A stretch of 64,000 nt of DNA from Intestinimonas butyriciproducens (GCF_016901775.1 NZ_JACJKW010000001.1:124001-188000); one strand, 5' to 3'. Shown: positions 17,096 through 26,540, numbered from the stretch's first letter. The notes: generated from the letters alone by a model not told the origin. Numbers and translations: made by a program.

Positions 17096-17158
17096 ATATC
17101 CATATTCATAATGTCCCGGAGGTGTCCGGGGACTTCCGAAAGGAGAGAACAAAGGAAA

Positions 17159-19048
17159 ATGAACCAAGCGCTGAAAGAAAAGCTGTCCGCCATCCTGGGG
17201 ATGAACCTGAAGAAGGATTACACCTCTGTGTCCTATGCCATCATGCGCCATGGAGAGATCCTGGCCGCCGATTCCCTGGGCACCCAAGGAGGCGAAGAGA
17301 AAAAGCCTGCCGATACAAACTGCACCTACAATGTGGCCTCGGTGTCCAAGATCTATTGCACCGTTGCCGTGATGCAGCTGGTGGAACAGGGCAAGCTGGA
17401 CCTGGATGAGCCCATCGTCACCTATCTGCCCCGGCTTAAGATGCTGGACGACCGGTACCGTCAGATCACCCTGCGTCACTGTCTCAGCCACAGCAGCGGC
17501 CTTCCGGGCACCCAGTGGAAGCATTTTTCCGCCTCCGATGTGAGCCACGACACCTACTACGAAGAAGTGTATGACTACATGGCCCACAGCTATCTGAAAG
17601 CCGCTCCCGGCGAATATTCCGTCTATTGCAATGACGGCTTCACCTTGGCAGAAATGGCCGTGGCCGCCGTTTCCGGCATGAGCTACGCCCAATACTGCAA
17701 AGACCACATCACCGAACCCATCGGCGCCCACTCCAGCCGCCTCTCCCCTGTGCGCAACACGGAGTATCCCCTGGTGCAGGAAGGAAAGAAGCCCCATGAA
17801 CTGCTGTTCATCCAGGGCGGCGCCGGTTATACCACCACCATGAGCGATCTGTGCCTGTTCGGCAATCAGTTCCTCACAGACTCCAGCATCCTCAGCAAGG
17901 AAAGCAAAGAGGAAATGGCCAAGCATCAAGGGGTTTCCTTCCTCCCTGGCGATACCCGCAGCACCGGTTTCGGCCTGGGCTGGGACAATGTGGACATGAA
18001 GGACAAGGACTATGATCTGGGCGAAGGCGTGCTGCAAAAAAGCGGCAACAGCTTCCAGTTTACCACTCAGTTTATCATCATCCCCAAATACGATGCCGTT
18101 CTGGCCATTTCGGAAACCCACGACTGCGGCATCGATGTGCTGGAGACCATCCTGCGGCTGTTTGCCACTGCTATGCTGGAGACCGAAGGGGTCAACATCT
18201 ACACCCAGTATCAGCCGGTGCCTCAGGAGCTGAAAGAGCAGTTTGAAGGTACTTATCTGGTGCCCAGCGCCGTGCTCAACGCCCATTTCTACGGGGCTGT
18301 GCTCAATGTGACCCGGGACAGCACCCGTGGGGACAGCGAGGGCATCCACAAGAACCTGAAATGGAACGGCAAGGTGTTCGAAGGGGAAAACGACACCCGC
18401 ATTTCTTTCCAGGAACATGAGGGCCAGAAATTCATGATCCTGGATCTGCGGGGCAAGGTGGCTCCCTTTGCCATGCAGGCTCCCCGGAATCTGCCTCCCG
18501 TCAGCCAGGCCTGGAAAGATCGGATAGGCAAAAAATATGTGCTGTGCAGCACTTCCCCTTGGGATCTGATCCCCTGTGAACTGATGACCGGCTTTATCAT
18601 CAACCCCCTGCCGGATCACGAAGGAATCCTGGTAGCCTCCTGCTCGGGACGCAGCGACAGCGGCGTGTATGGCCTCTTTGAAGGCTCCTTCACCCCGGTG
18701 GACGATGAGAAGGGCACCGGCTTCCTGCGCACTCCGGCCAATGGCAGCCGGGATCTCATCACCCCCTGCTTTGAGAGGAAGGACGGCGCTGAGCACTGTG
18801 TCATGGCCTCCTATACTTTCCGGGACGCAGAGAGCCTTCCGGAATACCAGGGCGAAGGCTTTACCGGCGCTTACGACCCCCACACCCTGAACAAAGTCTA
18901 CCGGTTTGACAAAACACTGGAGACACTGCCGGAAGTGCCGGAAAATCACCGGCTGATGGTTCTGGACGAGGACATGGTCACCTGCTATGACAGCCTGATG
19001 GGCGGCGAATACAAAAAACAAGACAAGGGCTATCTGATTCTGGTCTGA
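17159..19048 (+). CDS. Large serine hydrolase of the beta-lactamase/DD-peptidase family
   Basis: A 629-residue protein. Residues 1-about 340 are a class C beta-lactamase-related fold: the SxxK nucleophile motif SVSK is near residue 64 (NVASVSKIY), and Tyr-Cys-Asn (YSVYCNDGF) fits the YxN motif near 155. The remaining about 290 residues look like beta-rich lipocalin-type domains. No signal peptide is visible, unlike many secreted DD-peptidases, so it may act inside the cell on a small ester or amide. The ATG at 17159 is the first with an AGGAG upstream; a reading beginning earlier would run through the DnaA-box region. Not expected to be a true beta-lactamase; the substrate is unknown. Confidence 0.85.
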   Translation: MNQALKEKLSAILGMNLKKDYTSVSYAIMRHGEILAADSLGTQGGEEKKPADTNCTYNVASVSKIYCTVAVMQLVEQGKLDLDEPIVTYLPRLKMLDDRYRQITLRHCLSHSSGLPGTQWKHFSASDVSHDTYYEEVYDYMAHSYLKAAPGEYSVYCNDGFTLAEMAVAAVSGMSYAQYCKDHITEPIGAHSSRLSPVRNTEYPLVQEGKKPHELLFIQGGAGYTTTMSDLCLFGNQFLTDSSILSKESKEEMAKHQGVSFLPGDTRSTGFGLGWDNVDMKDKDYDLGEGVLQKSGNSFQFTTQFIIIPKYDAVLAISETHDCGIDVLETILRLFATAMLETEGVNIYTQYQPVPQELKEQFEGTYLVPSAVLNAHFYGAVLNVTRDSTRGDSEGIHKNLKWNGKVFEGENDTRISFQEHEGQKFMILDLRGKVAPFAMQAPRNLPPVSQAWKDRIGKKYVLCSTSPWDLIPCELMTGFIINPLPDHEGILVASCSGRSDSGVYGLFEGSFTPVDDEKGTGFLRTPANGSRDLITPCFERKDGAEHCVMASYTFRDAESLPEYQGEGFTGAYDPHTLNKVYRFDKTLETLPEVPENHRLMVLDEDMVTCYDSLMGGEYKKQDKGYLILV

Positions 19049-19076
19049 TCCCCTGACGATTTCTTAAAGTTTTCTG

Positions 19077-19106
19077 AAAAGGGCTGCGAAAGCGGCCCTT
19101 TTTCTT
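19077..19106 (+). terminator. Rho-independent terminator
   Basis: AAAAGGGCTGC pairs with GCGGCCCTTTT (one G-T pair) around a GAAA tetraloop, followed by Ts. It ends the serine hydrolase transcript. Confidence 0.88.
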
Positions 19107-19162
19107 GTGTTTTCCCACAAAACATACTATAATACCCAAAAAAACTTGTGGAGGAGATCCCT

Positions 19163-19657
19163 ATGTCAGTAGAATCAGCCCGGGCCCATCTGGCCCAGTT
19201 TGGAAAGGAAAATGACATCCTGTTCTTTCATGAGTCCAGCGCCACCGTGGAGCTGGCCGCCCACGCTCTGCACACCCAACCAGGCCATATTGCCAAAACC
19301 CTGTCTTTTCTCACAGAAGACGGCCCTATCCTCATCGTATGCGCCGGTGATGCCCGCATCGACAACCACCGCTACAAAGACCTGTTTCACCAAAAAGCCA
19401 AAATGCTCACCCCCCAGCAAGTGGAGGAATATACCACCCATCCGGTGGGCGGCGTCTGCCCTTTTGGCGTACCGGAGGATGTGAAAATCTATCTGGATGA
19501 ATCACTGAAACGGTTTGATATTGTCTATCCTGCCTGCGGCAGCGGCAACTCTGCCATTCCCCTCACCTGTGAGGAACTGGCTCAATACAGCGCTTGCCAG
19601 GGCTGGGTGGATGTGTGCAAAGATTGGGGCAGGCAAAACCATGAAGAAACCCTATAA
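19163..19657 (+). CDS. YbaK/ProX-type aminoacyl-tRNA deacylase
   Basis: A 164-residue member of the YbaK/EbsC family, which hydrolyses wrongly charged tRNAs such as Cys-tRNA(Pro). The family core HIAKTLSF, GDARIDNHRYK and GGVCPFGVPEDVKIYLDESL is present with the conserved Lys. The ATG at 19163 follows GAGGAGATCCCT. It overlaps the next gene by 17 bases, suggesting translational coupling. Confidence 0.87.
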   Translation: MSVESARAHLAQFGKENDILFFHESSATVELAAHALHTQPGHIAKTLSFLTEDGPILIVCAGDARIDNHRYKDLFHQKAKMLTPQQVEEYTTHPVGGVCPFGVPEDVKIYLDESLKRFDIVYPACGSGNSAIPLTCEELAQYSACQGWVDVCKDWGRQNHEETL

Positions 19658-20279
19658 AAAATGGCCTTTTCCCCTGCTCTCCCTTGTTTGCCTGGGCATT
19701 CTGGCATTTATTCTCATCCAGATGCGGATATGGAGCCTGTCCCGGGACCATCGGGTCAGCCGGGAGGAAGCCCAGCCGGCCCAGGCCATTCTGATTCTGG
19801 GAGCCAAGGTGGACTCTTCCGGGAACATGAGTCCGGCTCTGCTGGGACGGATGGAGGAAGGCCTGGCCCTTTATCAGCTAGGCAAAAGTCAAACCATTCT
19901 TATCTCAGGTGACGGAGAAAACCAGCAGCGCAACGAAATCGCCGCCATGAAAAGCTGGCTTCTGGAGCAAGGTGTGCCGGAAGAGGATATTCTGTCTGAT
20001 CACCACGGCCTGAACACCTATGCCAGCCTATACCGGGCCAGGCATGTGTATCAGCTGGAAACCCTCTTGGTGGTGACCCAGGACTATCACCTGGGAAGAG
20101 CCCTTTACCTGGGCCGGCAGCTGGGGCTTTCCTGTGAAGGGGTGGGCACGCCCAACAGCGTTTTGAAAGCCCAACTGCCTCAGAATCTGCTGCGGGAGTC
20201 CCTGGCCCGGGTCAAAGCCTTCTTTAATGCCGAAGTTCTCCCCCCTGATCCCACACCCCTTCTCGCCCCCGGCGCCTGA
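19641..20279 (+). CDS. YdcF/SanA-type DUF218 membrane-anchored protein
   Basis: A 212-residue protein with one N-terminal membrane segment (residues 8-28) and a DUF218 domain: ILGAKVDSSGNMSPALLGRMEEGLALYQ, ISGDG, a conserved Glu-based NEIAAMKSWLLEQGVPEEDI, and VVTQDYHLGRALYL. Relatives SanA and ElyC affect the cell envelope and vancomycin or wall-precursor sensitivity in E. coli. The enzymatic activity is not known. Its start lies inside the end of the deacylase gene. Confidence 0.87.
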   Translation: MKKPYKKWPFPLLSLVCLGILAFILIQMRIWSLSRDHRVSREEAQPAQAILILGAKVDSSGNMSPALLGRMEEGLALYQLGKSQTILISGDGENQQRNEIAAMKSWLLEQGVPEEDILSDHHGLNTYASLYRARHVYQLETLLVVTQDYHLGRALYLGRQLGLSCEGVGTPNSVLKAQLPQNLLRESLARVKAFFNAEVLPPDPTPLLAPGA

Positions 20280-20281
20280 CC

Positions 20282-20297
20282 GGTTTCACATGAAACA
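20282..20297. other. parS: parS-like site
   Basis: GGTTTCACATGAAACA differs from the parS consensus at two bases (the first and a central one). It lies in the gap after the DUF218 gene, about 18 kb from the parA cluster. Confidence 0.72.
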
Positions 20298-20353
20298 TTT
20301 TCCACAGCCTGGGGAAAATCTATGGGGAAAACCCGGAGCTCTTGCTTTTTTGC

Positions 20354-20383
20354 TTGACAAAAAGGCAAATCCCATGATATTAT
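20354..20383 (+). promoter_or_regulatory. Promoter before a short terminated leader
   Basis: TTGACA (20354-20359) and TATTAT (20378-20383) with an 18-base spacer. Transcription would begin near 20390 and meet the terminator at 20413-20449 before reaching the YitT gene. Confidence 0.7.
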
Positions 20384-20389
20384 CCCATG

Positions 20390-20449
20390 AGTATGGGGCA
20401 TCTGCCCGATCCACGCTTGTCAGGAAAAATCTCTGACAAGCGTTTTTTT
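20390..20449 (+). ncRNA. Short leader or sRNA ending in a terminator, upstream of YitT gene
   Basis: A roughly 60-base segment with a small GGGC-ATCT-GCCC hairpin followed by an 11-bp perfect terminator stem (ACGCTTGTCAG with CTGACAAGCGT) and seven Ts. It lies between a near-consensus promoter and the start of the YitT-type gene 33 bases downstream. It could be an independent small RNA or an attenuator that must be read through for the YitT gene. It matched no riboswitch class known to me. Confidence 0.55.
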
Positions 20450-20481
20450 GTGAAAATACCTGGGAAAGGATTGATCTGATT

Positions 20482-21333
20482 TTGAAAAAATGGATGCTTT
20501 CCGCTGCCATTGTGGCTGCGGGAAATCTGCTCTATGCCCTCACCGTCAAGCTCTTTGTTCTGCCCACCGGACTGGTGATGGGCGGTACCACCGGCCTGGG
20601 CCTCACCGCCAATTATCTCATCGGAGTGCCCATTTCCGCCTTTGTGCTGGCCTTTAATATGGTGATGCTGCTTTTGGGACTGTGCGTGCTGGGTCGCCGT
20701 TTTGCCGCCACTACACTGCTCAGCAGCTTTATTTATCCCCTGGCTCTGGAGTTTTGGCAGCGGCTTCTGGGGGATTATATGCTCACCGAAGATGTGATGC
20801 TGTGCACCCTTTTTGCCGGTCTGGGGGTAGGCGCCTCCCTGGGGCTAGTCATCCGGGCCGGCGCTTCCACCGGCGGCATGGACATCCCTCCCCTCATCCT
20901 CAACCGACTGTTCCGGGCGCCGGTTTCGGTGTGTATGTACTTCTTTGATGTGTGTATCCTGCTGAGCCAGGGGCTGTTCCAGTCCCCGGAAAAACTGCTC
21001 TATGGCGTGGTGCTGGTGATGATCTATACCATGGTGCTGGACAAAATGCTGCTCATGGGTACTTCCCGCATCGAAATCAAGGTGGTCAGCGAAAAATCCG
21101 AAGAGATCCGCCAGGCCATCCTTCAGGATCTCAACCGGGGCGTCACTCTGATCCAGACAGAAAGCGGCTATCTGCGGCAGAATACCCAGCTGGTGCTTTC
21201 GGTGCTGTCCAGCCGGGAACTGCCCAAGGCGGAAAAGCTGATCCATCAGATCGATCCGGAATGCTTCCTCATGGTCAGCCGTATTTCCGAAGTCAAGGGC
21301 CGGGGCTTCTCCATGCAGAAAAAATACCGATAA
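20482..21333 (+). CDS. YitT-family membrane protein with DUF2179 domain
   Basis: A 283-residue protein with five membrane segments between about residues 5 and 195 (GLVMGGTTGLGLTANYLI, RAGASTGGMDIPPLIL are family features) and a soluble C-terminal DUF2179 domain (RGVTLIQTESGYLR). The family is widespread in Firmicutes; no transport substrate is established. TTG at 20482 is the likely start, with GGAAAGGA 11 bases upstream; ATG at 20494 is the alternative. Followed by a bidirectional terminator. Confidence 0.88.
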   Translation: MKKWMLSAAIVAAGNLLYALTVKLFVLPTGLVMGGTTGLGLTANYLIGVPISAFVLAFNMVMLLLGLCVLGRRFAATTLLSSFIYPLALEFWQRLLGDYMLTEDVMLCTLFAGLGVGASLGLVIRAGASTGGMDIPPLILNRLFRAPVSVCMYFFDVCILLSQGLFQSPEKLLYGVVLVMIYTMVLDKMLLMGTSRIEIKVVSEKSEEIRQAILQDLNRGVTLIQTESGYLRQNTQLVLSVLSSRELPKAEKLIHQIDPECFLMVSRISEVKGRGFSMQKKYR

Positions 21334-21341
21334 AACAGAAA

Positions 21342-21380
21342 AACGGCTGCATCTCAGATGCAGCCGTTTTTTTCTTTTTT
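21342..21380. terminator. Bidirectional terminator between YitT and iscU genes
   Basis: A 12-bp perfect stem (AACGGCTGCATC with its complement, loop TCA), with A-rich DNA to the left and T-rich DNA to the right. It can serve both converging genes. Confidence 0.9.
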
Positions 21381-21822
21381 AGTGATGATCTTCTTCCCCG
21401 TGGCAGGCCTTGCAGTCGCCGGTGCAGCCCACATACTGGACCGGGTCTTTGCCCTGGCCCTTATAATAATTGGCCAAAGCAGCCTTGACAGCTTCTTCCG
21501 CCAGCACCGAGCAGTGCATCTTCACCGGAGGCAGTCCATCCAGGGCCTCCGCCACAGCGGCATTGGTCAGCTCCAGAGCTTCCTTCACCGTCTTGCCCTT
21601 GACCATTTCGGTGGCCATGGAAGAGGTAGCCACCGCAGCGCCGCAGCCAAAGGTCTGAAAACGCACATCCTGGATCACTTCGTTTTCATCGATCTTCATG
21701 TAGATCTTCATGATATCGCCGCACTTGAGGTTGCCCACCTCACCCACGGCATTGGCATCCTCCAGCTCACCCACATTCCGGGGATGGGCCAGATGGTCCA
21801 TAACTTTTTCCGAATACAGCAT
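21379..21822 (-). CDS. Fe-S cluster assembly scaffold IscU/NifU-like
   Basis: A 147-residue scaffold on which iron-sulfur clusters are built with sulfur from the cysteine desulfurase. Conserved Cys are in NLKCGDIMKI, FQTFGCGAA and VKMHCSVL. The C-terminal tail has a further Cys-rich GCTGDCKACHG, which is unusual for plain IscU and is seen in some Clostridia. The ATG at 21822 follows GGAGGAGTTTGTT. It is 20 bases after nifS. Confidence 0.93.
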   Translation of the reverse strand: MLYSEKVMDHLAHPRNVGELEDANAVGEVGNLKCGDIMKIYMKIDENEVIQDVRFQTFGCGAAVATSSMATEMVKGKTVKEALELTNAAVAEALDGLPPVKMHCSVLAEEAVKAALANYYKGQGKDPVQYVGCTGDCKACHGEEDHH

Positions 21823-21842
21823 AACAAACTCCTCCTTGCCGA

Positions 21843-23003
21843 TCACTTGCGGTTCCACACCGGGGACATGCTCCGGAGCTTCTCCACCACCTTCGGCAGT
21901 GTTTCGATGATATAATCCACTTCTTCTTCGGTGTTGAACCGGCCCAGGCTCACCCGCAGAGAGCCATGGGAGACCTCATGGGACAGGCCGATGGCCATAA
22001 GCACATGGGACGGGTCCAGGCTGCCGGTGGAGCAAGCCGAACCGGTGGAAGTGCAGATGCCCTCCATATCCAGATAGAGCACCAGGGATTCGCCCTCAAT
22101 GGCGCTGATGGCAAAACTGCAGGCACCGGGCAGACGGTTTTCCGGATCGCCGGTGAGAATGGTCTCAGGGATCTGAAGCACGCCGTCGATGAGTTTTTGG
22201 GACAGCGCTTTCAGGCGTGCCGACTCTTCTTCCATGGTCTCCATGGCCAGCTGAGCTGCCTGGCCCAGGCCAACGATACCGGCCACATTTTCGGTGCCGC
22301 TGCGCCGGTTGCGCTCCTGGCCGCCGCCTTCGATCACCGGGCGCAGGCCCAGCCCCCGGCGGATATACAGAGCGCCGCTGCCCTTGGGACCGTTGATCTT
22401 ATGAGCCGACAGGGACAAAAGGTCAATGTTCATTTTGTTCACATCCAAAGGCATGTGGCCGAAGGCCTGTACCCCATCGGTGTGGAACAAAACACCCTTT
22501 TCCCGGCAGATTTTTCCGATCTCTTCAATGGGCTGAATGGTTCCCACTTCGTTGTTGGCCGCCATGATGGACACCAAAGCAGTATCGGGTGTGATGGCTT
22601 GTTTCAGCTCTTCCAGATCCACCCGGCCATTTTTGTCCACATCCAGGAAGGTCACCTGGAATCCTTCTTTTTCCAGAGCCATGGCGGTATGCAAAACAGC
22701 ATGGTGCTCGATTTTGGTGGTGATCAGATGCTTTTTCCCCTTGCCGGCGGGGCCATAGAGAACCCCTTTCAGAGCCATGTTGTCGGCCTCGGTGCCGCTG
22801 CCGGTGAAAAAGATCTCCTCGGCCTTGGCGCCGATGACCTGAGCCACCTGCTCCCGGGCTTTTTCTATGGCGATTTTGGCCTCCCGGCCCAGCTTGTACA
22901 AAGTGGAGGGATTGCCATATTCCTCTTTCAAATAAGGCAGCATGGCATCCAGCACCTGGGGAGCGATGCGGGTCGTGGCTGCGTTATCTGCATAAACAAA
23001 CAT
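21843..23003 (-). CDS. nifS: Cysteine desulfurase NifS/IscS-type
   Basis: A 386-residue PLP enzyme that takes sulfur from cysteine for Fe-S cluster and thionucleoside synthesis. PLP-lysine context SAHKINGPKGSGALY is near residue 200 and the active loop Cys is in GSACSTGS near residue 320. Length and motifs fit the NifS group. It is the first gene of the pair with the scaffold, and its promoter overlaps a 10-bp inverted repeat (see that entry). It can also supply sulfur for MnmA, encoded 10 kb away. Confidence 0.95.
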   Translation of the reverse strand: MFVYADNAATTRIAPQVLDAMLPYLKEEYGNPSTLYKLGREAKIAIEKAREQVAQVIGAKAEEIFFTGSGTEADNMALKGVLYGPAGKGKKHLITTKIEHHAVLHTAMALEKEGFQVTFLDVDKNGRVDLEELKQAITPDTALVSIMAANNEVGTIQPIEEIGKICREKGVLFHTDGVQAFGHMPLDVNKMNIDLLSLSAHKINGPKGSGALYIRRGLGLRPVIEGGGQERNRRSGTENVAGIVGLGQAAQLAMETMEEESARLKALSQKLIDGVLQIPETILTGDPENRLPGACSFAISAIEGESLVLYLDMEGICTSTGSACSTGSLDPSHVLMAIGLSHEVSHGSLRVSLGRFNTEEEVDYIIETLPKVVEKLRSMSPVWNRK

Positions 23004-23082
23004 GATGCAACATCCTTTCTATGTGGCTTCCTGCAAAGCATGATGCTTGGATGCTGTGCAAAAAGATTTGTTTCTCCGCCTT

Positions 23083-23110
23083 CAATATACACCATTTTAG
23101 TGTATATTGC
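23083..23110 (-). promoter_or_regulatory. nifS-iscU promoter with overlapping inverted-repeat operator
   Basis: A perfect 10-bp inverted repeat, CAATATACAC-N7-GTGTATATTG (23083-23092 and 23100-23109), sits on the minus strand exactly between and across TTGCAA (-35) and TATATT (-10) with a 17-base spacer. A repressor such as an IscR-like Rrf2 protein binding here would block transcription. No iscR gene is in the window, so the regulator is inference. No gene was seen in 23004-23137. Confidence 0.65.
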
Positions 23111-23137
23111 AACAGGAATTTTATACGCTTTCCCTTT

Positions 23138-23575
23138 CTACCGCTTTTGAGCGATCTGACCGGTGGCCAGAGCATCGCACCGGTTGTTGAAAGGATTGTC
23201 CCCATGACCTTTGACCCAATGAATGGTCACCTGATGCCGTTTCAGCTGCGCATCCAGCGCCTGCCACAGCTCCACATTGAGCACCGGCTTCTTGTCACTT
23301 TTCACCCATCCTCTTTTTTTCCAGTTTTCCAGCCATCCTTCGTTGATGGCCTTGGAGAGATACTGGGAATCGGTGTAAAGCTCCACCTGACAAGGCTCTT
23401 TCAGCCGGGAAAGGCCCTGGATGGCCGCAGTGAGCTCCATCCGGTTGTTGGTGGTCTCCCGTTCAAAACCGGCGATCTCCTTTTCGATCCCCTGAAACCG
23501 GAGAATGGCGCCCCAGCCTCCGGGGCCCGGATTTCCTGAACAGGCCCCGTCGGTATATACTTCCACTTGCTTCAT
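23138..23575 (-). CDS. rnhA: Ribonuclease HI
   Basis: A 145-residue RNase HI that cuts RNA in RNA-DNA hybrids. The four acidic catalytic residues are in place: [11 protein letters not shown] (Asp), NRMELTAAI (Glu), YTDSQYL (Asp) and NRCDALA (Asp), with the basic handle [11 protein letters not shown]. It lies eight bases after gyrA and is likely co-transcribed with it. Confidence 0.96.
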   Translation of the reverse strand: MKQVEVYTDGACSGNPGPGGWGAILRFQGIEKEIAGFERETTNNRMELTAAIQGLSRLKEPCQVELYTDSQYLSKAINEGWLENWKKRGWVKSDKKPVLNVELWQALDAQLKRHQVTIHWVKGHGDNPFNNRCDALATGQIAQKR

Positions 23576-23583
23576 AGAGAGAT

Positions 23584-26106
23584 TTATTCTCCCTTCTCCG
23601 GCTCAGGCTGGGACTGCTGGGCATTTTCCCCATTTTCTGTATTTTCTAAGCTTTCTCCGGCATCTTCTTCCTTATCGGCCTTGGCCAAAGAAATCAGCTT
23701 GACCCCTTCATCCAGACGCATCAGTTTGACGCCCTGAGACGAACGGGAGCAAACCCGGATGGTCTCCACACCGGTGCGGATGATCACGCCTTCATCGGTG
23801 ATCAGCAGAATGTCGTTATAGGTATCCACCGACTTGATTCCGGCCAACGGCCCTGTTTTGTCGGTGAGATTGTGGGCAATGATACCGCCGCCGCCCCGGT
23901 GATGCTCGGTAAACTCCCGGGGGGAAGTCAGCTTGCCATAACCGTTTTCGGTGACGGTGAGCAGATACTGGCCTTCGCTGTCGCAGGCCACGCCCACCAC
24001 ATAGTCCCCTTCACTCAGGCGGATGCCCCGCACACCGGCAGCCGAACGGCCCATGGTGCGCACTTCTTTCTCATCAAAGCGGATGCCCCGGCCGTCATGG
24101 GTGCACAGGATCACCTTGTCCTGTCCATCGGTAAGACGCACGCCGATGAGTTCATCTCCCTCATTGAGAGTGATGACCCGCACGCCGGCCTTTCGGGCGG
24201 TATGGAGATCGGATAGATGGGTGCGCTTGACCACACCCTGTTTTGTGGCAAAGAACACATAGGCTTCGTCACAGAATTCCTTGATGGGGATCATGGCGGT
24301 GACCCGCTCTCCCCCTTCCAGCTGAAGGAGATTGACGATGTTGGTTCCCTTGGAGGTGCGGGAGGCCTCTGGGATCATGTATCCCTTCAGCCGCAGCACC
24401 TTGCCCAGATTGGTAAAGAAGAGCACATGGTCATGGGTGGAAGCTGTAAACACCGTTTCCACAATGTCCTCTTCCCGGGTAGCCATGGCGGTGATGCCCC
24501 TTCCGCCCCGCTTCTGGGTGCGGTAGGCCGACACCGGCAGCCGCTTGATGTACCCCAGTCGGGTCAGGGTATAGGCGCACTGCTCTTCTTCGATCAGATC
24601 TTCAATGTCCAGCTCATTTTCCACCATGGAGATCTCGGTGCGCCGCTCGTCGCCGAACTTTTCACAGATCTCGGTGAGCTCCTGCTTCACAATGGCGTAG
24701 ATTTTTTCGGCATGAGCCAGAATATCTTCGTATTCGGCGATCTTTTTGTGCAGAGCTTCCAATTCGTTTTCGATCTTCTCCACTTCCAGCCCTTGCAGCC
24801 GTCCCAGACGCATGTCCAGAATAGCCTGGGCCTGGACATCCGACAGATCAAACCGCTCCATCAGGCGCACTTTGGCATCGTCATAGCTCTGGCGGATGAT
24901 GCGGATGACTTCGTCGATGTTCTCGCAGGCGATTTTCAGTCCTTCCAGAATATGCGCCCGCTCCTGGGCCCGGCGCAGATCATAGCGGGTGCGTCGCTCC
25001 ACCACTTCATACTGGAACCGAATGTATTCGTCCAGCATTTCCCGCAAGGTGAGCACCCGGGGCTGGCTCTGGTTGTGGATCAGGGCCAGATTGATCACCG
25101 AGAAGGTCTCCTGCATCTGGGTATACTGGTACAGCTGATTGAGCACCACCTGAGGATTGGCATCCCGGCGCAGCTCAATGACGATACGCATACCGTCCCG
25201 GTCGGATTCATCCCGCAGATCGGTGATGCCCTCCACCCGGCGCTCTTTGTGCAGATCGGCGATGTTTTCAATCAGACGGGCCTTGTTCACCATGTAGGGC
25301 AGTTCGGTGATGACGATGCGGAACCGGCCCTGTCCATGCTCTTCAATTTCTGCCCGGCAGCGGACAATGATCCGCCCTCTTCCGGTGGCATAGGCCGCCC
25401 GGATACCGGCCCGGCCCATGATGATGCCGCCAGTGGGAAAATCCGGCCCCTTGATAAAGCGGCAGATGTCCTCCAAAGTGGCTTCCGGGTTGTCGATCAC
25501 ATAGCAGATGGCCTGGCAGACCTCCCGCAGGTTGTGAGGCGGGATGTTGGTGGCCATGCCCACGGCAATGCCCGAAGAACCGTTGACCAGCAGATTGGGG
25601 AACCGGGAAGGCAGCACAAAAGGCTCCTTCATTTTGTCGTCGTAGTTGGGGACAAAATCCACGGTGTCCTTTTCGATATCGCTGAGCATATTGGCCGCCA
25701 GCTTGGCCATACGGGCTTCGGTATAACGGTAAGCTGCCGGAGGATCGCCGTCCACGCTGCCGAAGTTGCCGTGGCCGTCCACCAGAGGATAGCGCAGGGA
25801 GAAATCCTGGGCCAGACGCACCAGGGCATCATACACCGAAGCGTCGCCATGGGGATGGTAACGGCCCAGCACATTACCTACGGTGGTAGCCGATTTCCGG
25901 TAGGGCTTGTCCGCTGTCAGATTGTCTTCGTACATGGCGTAAAGAATACGCCGGTGCACCGGCTTCAGACCGTCCCGCACATCGGGCAAGGCCCGGCTGA
26001 CGATGACGCTCATGGCATAATCGATGTAGGACTTGCGCATTTCCTTTTCCAGATCCACATCGATGATCGTTTGGCCCTCAAAGGTCAAATCGTTGATTTC
26101 ACTCAT
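23584..26106 (-). CDS. gyrA: DNA gyrase subunit A
   Basis: An 840-residue type II topoisomerase subunit that cuts and rejoins DNA. The catalytic Tyr128 (AAYRYTEAR) and the C-terminal beta-pinwheel with the GyrA-box-like QKRGGRGI are present. The quinolone region reads [10 protein letters not shown] (residues 84-93): Ala89 occupies the position of E. coli Ser83. The acidic C-terminal tail is Glu-rich. ATG at 26106 is preferred with AGGTG six bases upstream; a TTG at 26124 is less likely. Between this start and the PspC gene, two GC-rich hairpins (about 26182-26222 and 26238-26265) lie in the leader. Confidence 0.97.
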   Translation of the reverse strand: MSEINDLTFEGQTIIDVDLEKEMRKSYIDYAMSVIVSRALPDVRDGLKPVHRRILYAMYEDNLTADKPYRKSATTVGNVLGRYHPHGDASVYDALVRLAQDFSLRYPLVDGHGNFGSVDGDPPAAYRYTEARMAKLAANMLSDIEKDTVDFVPNYDDKMKEPFVLPSRFPNLLVNGSSGIAVGMATNIPPHNLREVCQAICYVIDNPEATLEDICRFIKGPDFPTGGIIMGRAGIRAAYATGRGRIIVRCRAEIEEHGQGRFRIVITELPYMVNKARLIENIADLHKERRVEGITDLRDESDRDGMRIVIELRRDANPQVVLNQLYQYTQMQETFSVINLALIHNQSQPRVLTLREMLDEYIRFQYEVVERRTRYDLRRAQERAHILEGLKIACENIDEVIRIIRQSYDDAKVRLMERFDLSDVQAQAILDMRLGRLQGLEVEKIENELEALHKKIAEYEDILAHAEKIYAIVKQELTEICEKFGDERRTEISMVENELDIEDLIEEEQCAYTLTRLGYIKRLPVSAYRTQKRGGRGITAMATREEDIVETVFTASTHDHVLFFTNLGKVLRLKGYMIPEASRTSKGTNIVNLLQLEGGERVTAMIPIKEFCDEAYVFFATKQGVVKRTHLSDLHTARKAGVRVITLNEGDELIGVRLTDGQDKVILCTHDGRGIRFDEKEVRTMGRSAAGVRGIRLSEGDYVVGVACDSEGQYLLTVTENGYGKLTSPREFTEHHRGGGGIIAHNLTDKTGPLAGIKSVDTYNDILLITDEGVIIRTGVETIRVCSRSSQGVKLMRLDEGVKLISLAKADKEEDAGESLENTENGENAQQSQPEPEKGE

Positions 26107-26282
26107 GTTTTCACCTGTTTTCAAATACTATATGTATTATCAGTAAAAAATCTACTTTTTGTTCAAATTAACATGAGATCCTTGCCACAGCTTTGCCCCA
26201 CAAGGCACGGCTGTGGCAGGAACCCCCCGGTCTTTGACAGCCCTAGCCCAAAGGCCAGGGCTGCAAAAAACCGTTTTCCCAA

Positions 26283-26540
26283 TCAGCGCCAGCCGCCGTC
26301 TTCGTCGGTGCCGTCCATATTCATTCCCTGGTTCTGGGAGGGGCCATAGTAGTTGTCCCCTGTGTCATTGGGAATGATCAGAGCACAGATGATATACAGC
26401 AGCAATCCGCTGCCGCCGAAAAAGATCATTACAGCCCAGGCCAGGCGCACCAGGGTGGGATCAATGCCGAAAAACTCGGCAATGCCGCCGCATACCCCGG
26501 CCAGCACCCGATCATTGCGGCTTTTGTGCAGTCGTTTCAT
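26283..26540 (-). CDS. PspC-domain small membrane protein
   Basis: An 85-residue protein with the PspC signature: KSRNDRVLAGVCGGIAEFFGIDPTLVRLAW and one following membrane helix (VMIFFGGSGLLLYIICALIIP), then an Asp/Gly-rich tail. PspC proteins help sense envelope stress. It sits between gyrB and gyrA, an insertion not found in B. subtilis. Confidence 0.92.
   Translation of the reverse strand: MKRLHKSRNDRVLAGVCGGIAEFFGIDPTLVRLAWAVMIFFGGSGLLLYIICALIIPNDTGDNYYGPSQNQGMNMDGTDEDGGWR

Noticed and set aside
26182-26265. Two GC-rich hairpins ahead of gyrA as a terminator or riboswitch
   Set aside because: No T-run on either strand and no match to a known riboswitch; kept only as a comment in the gyrA entry.
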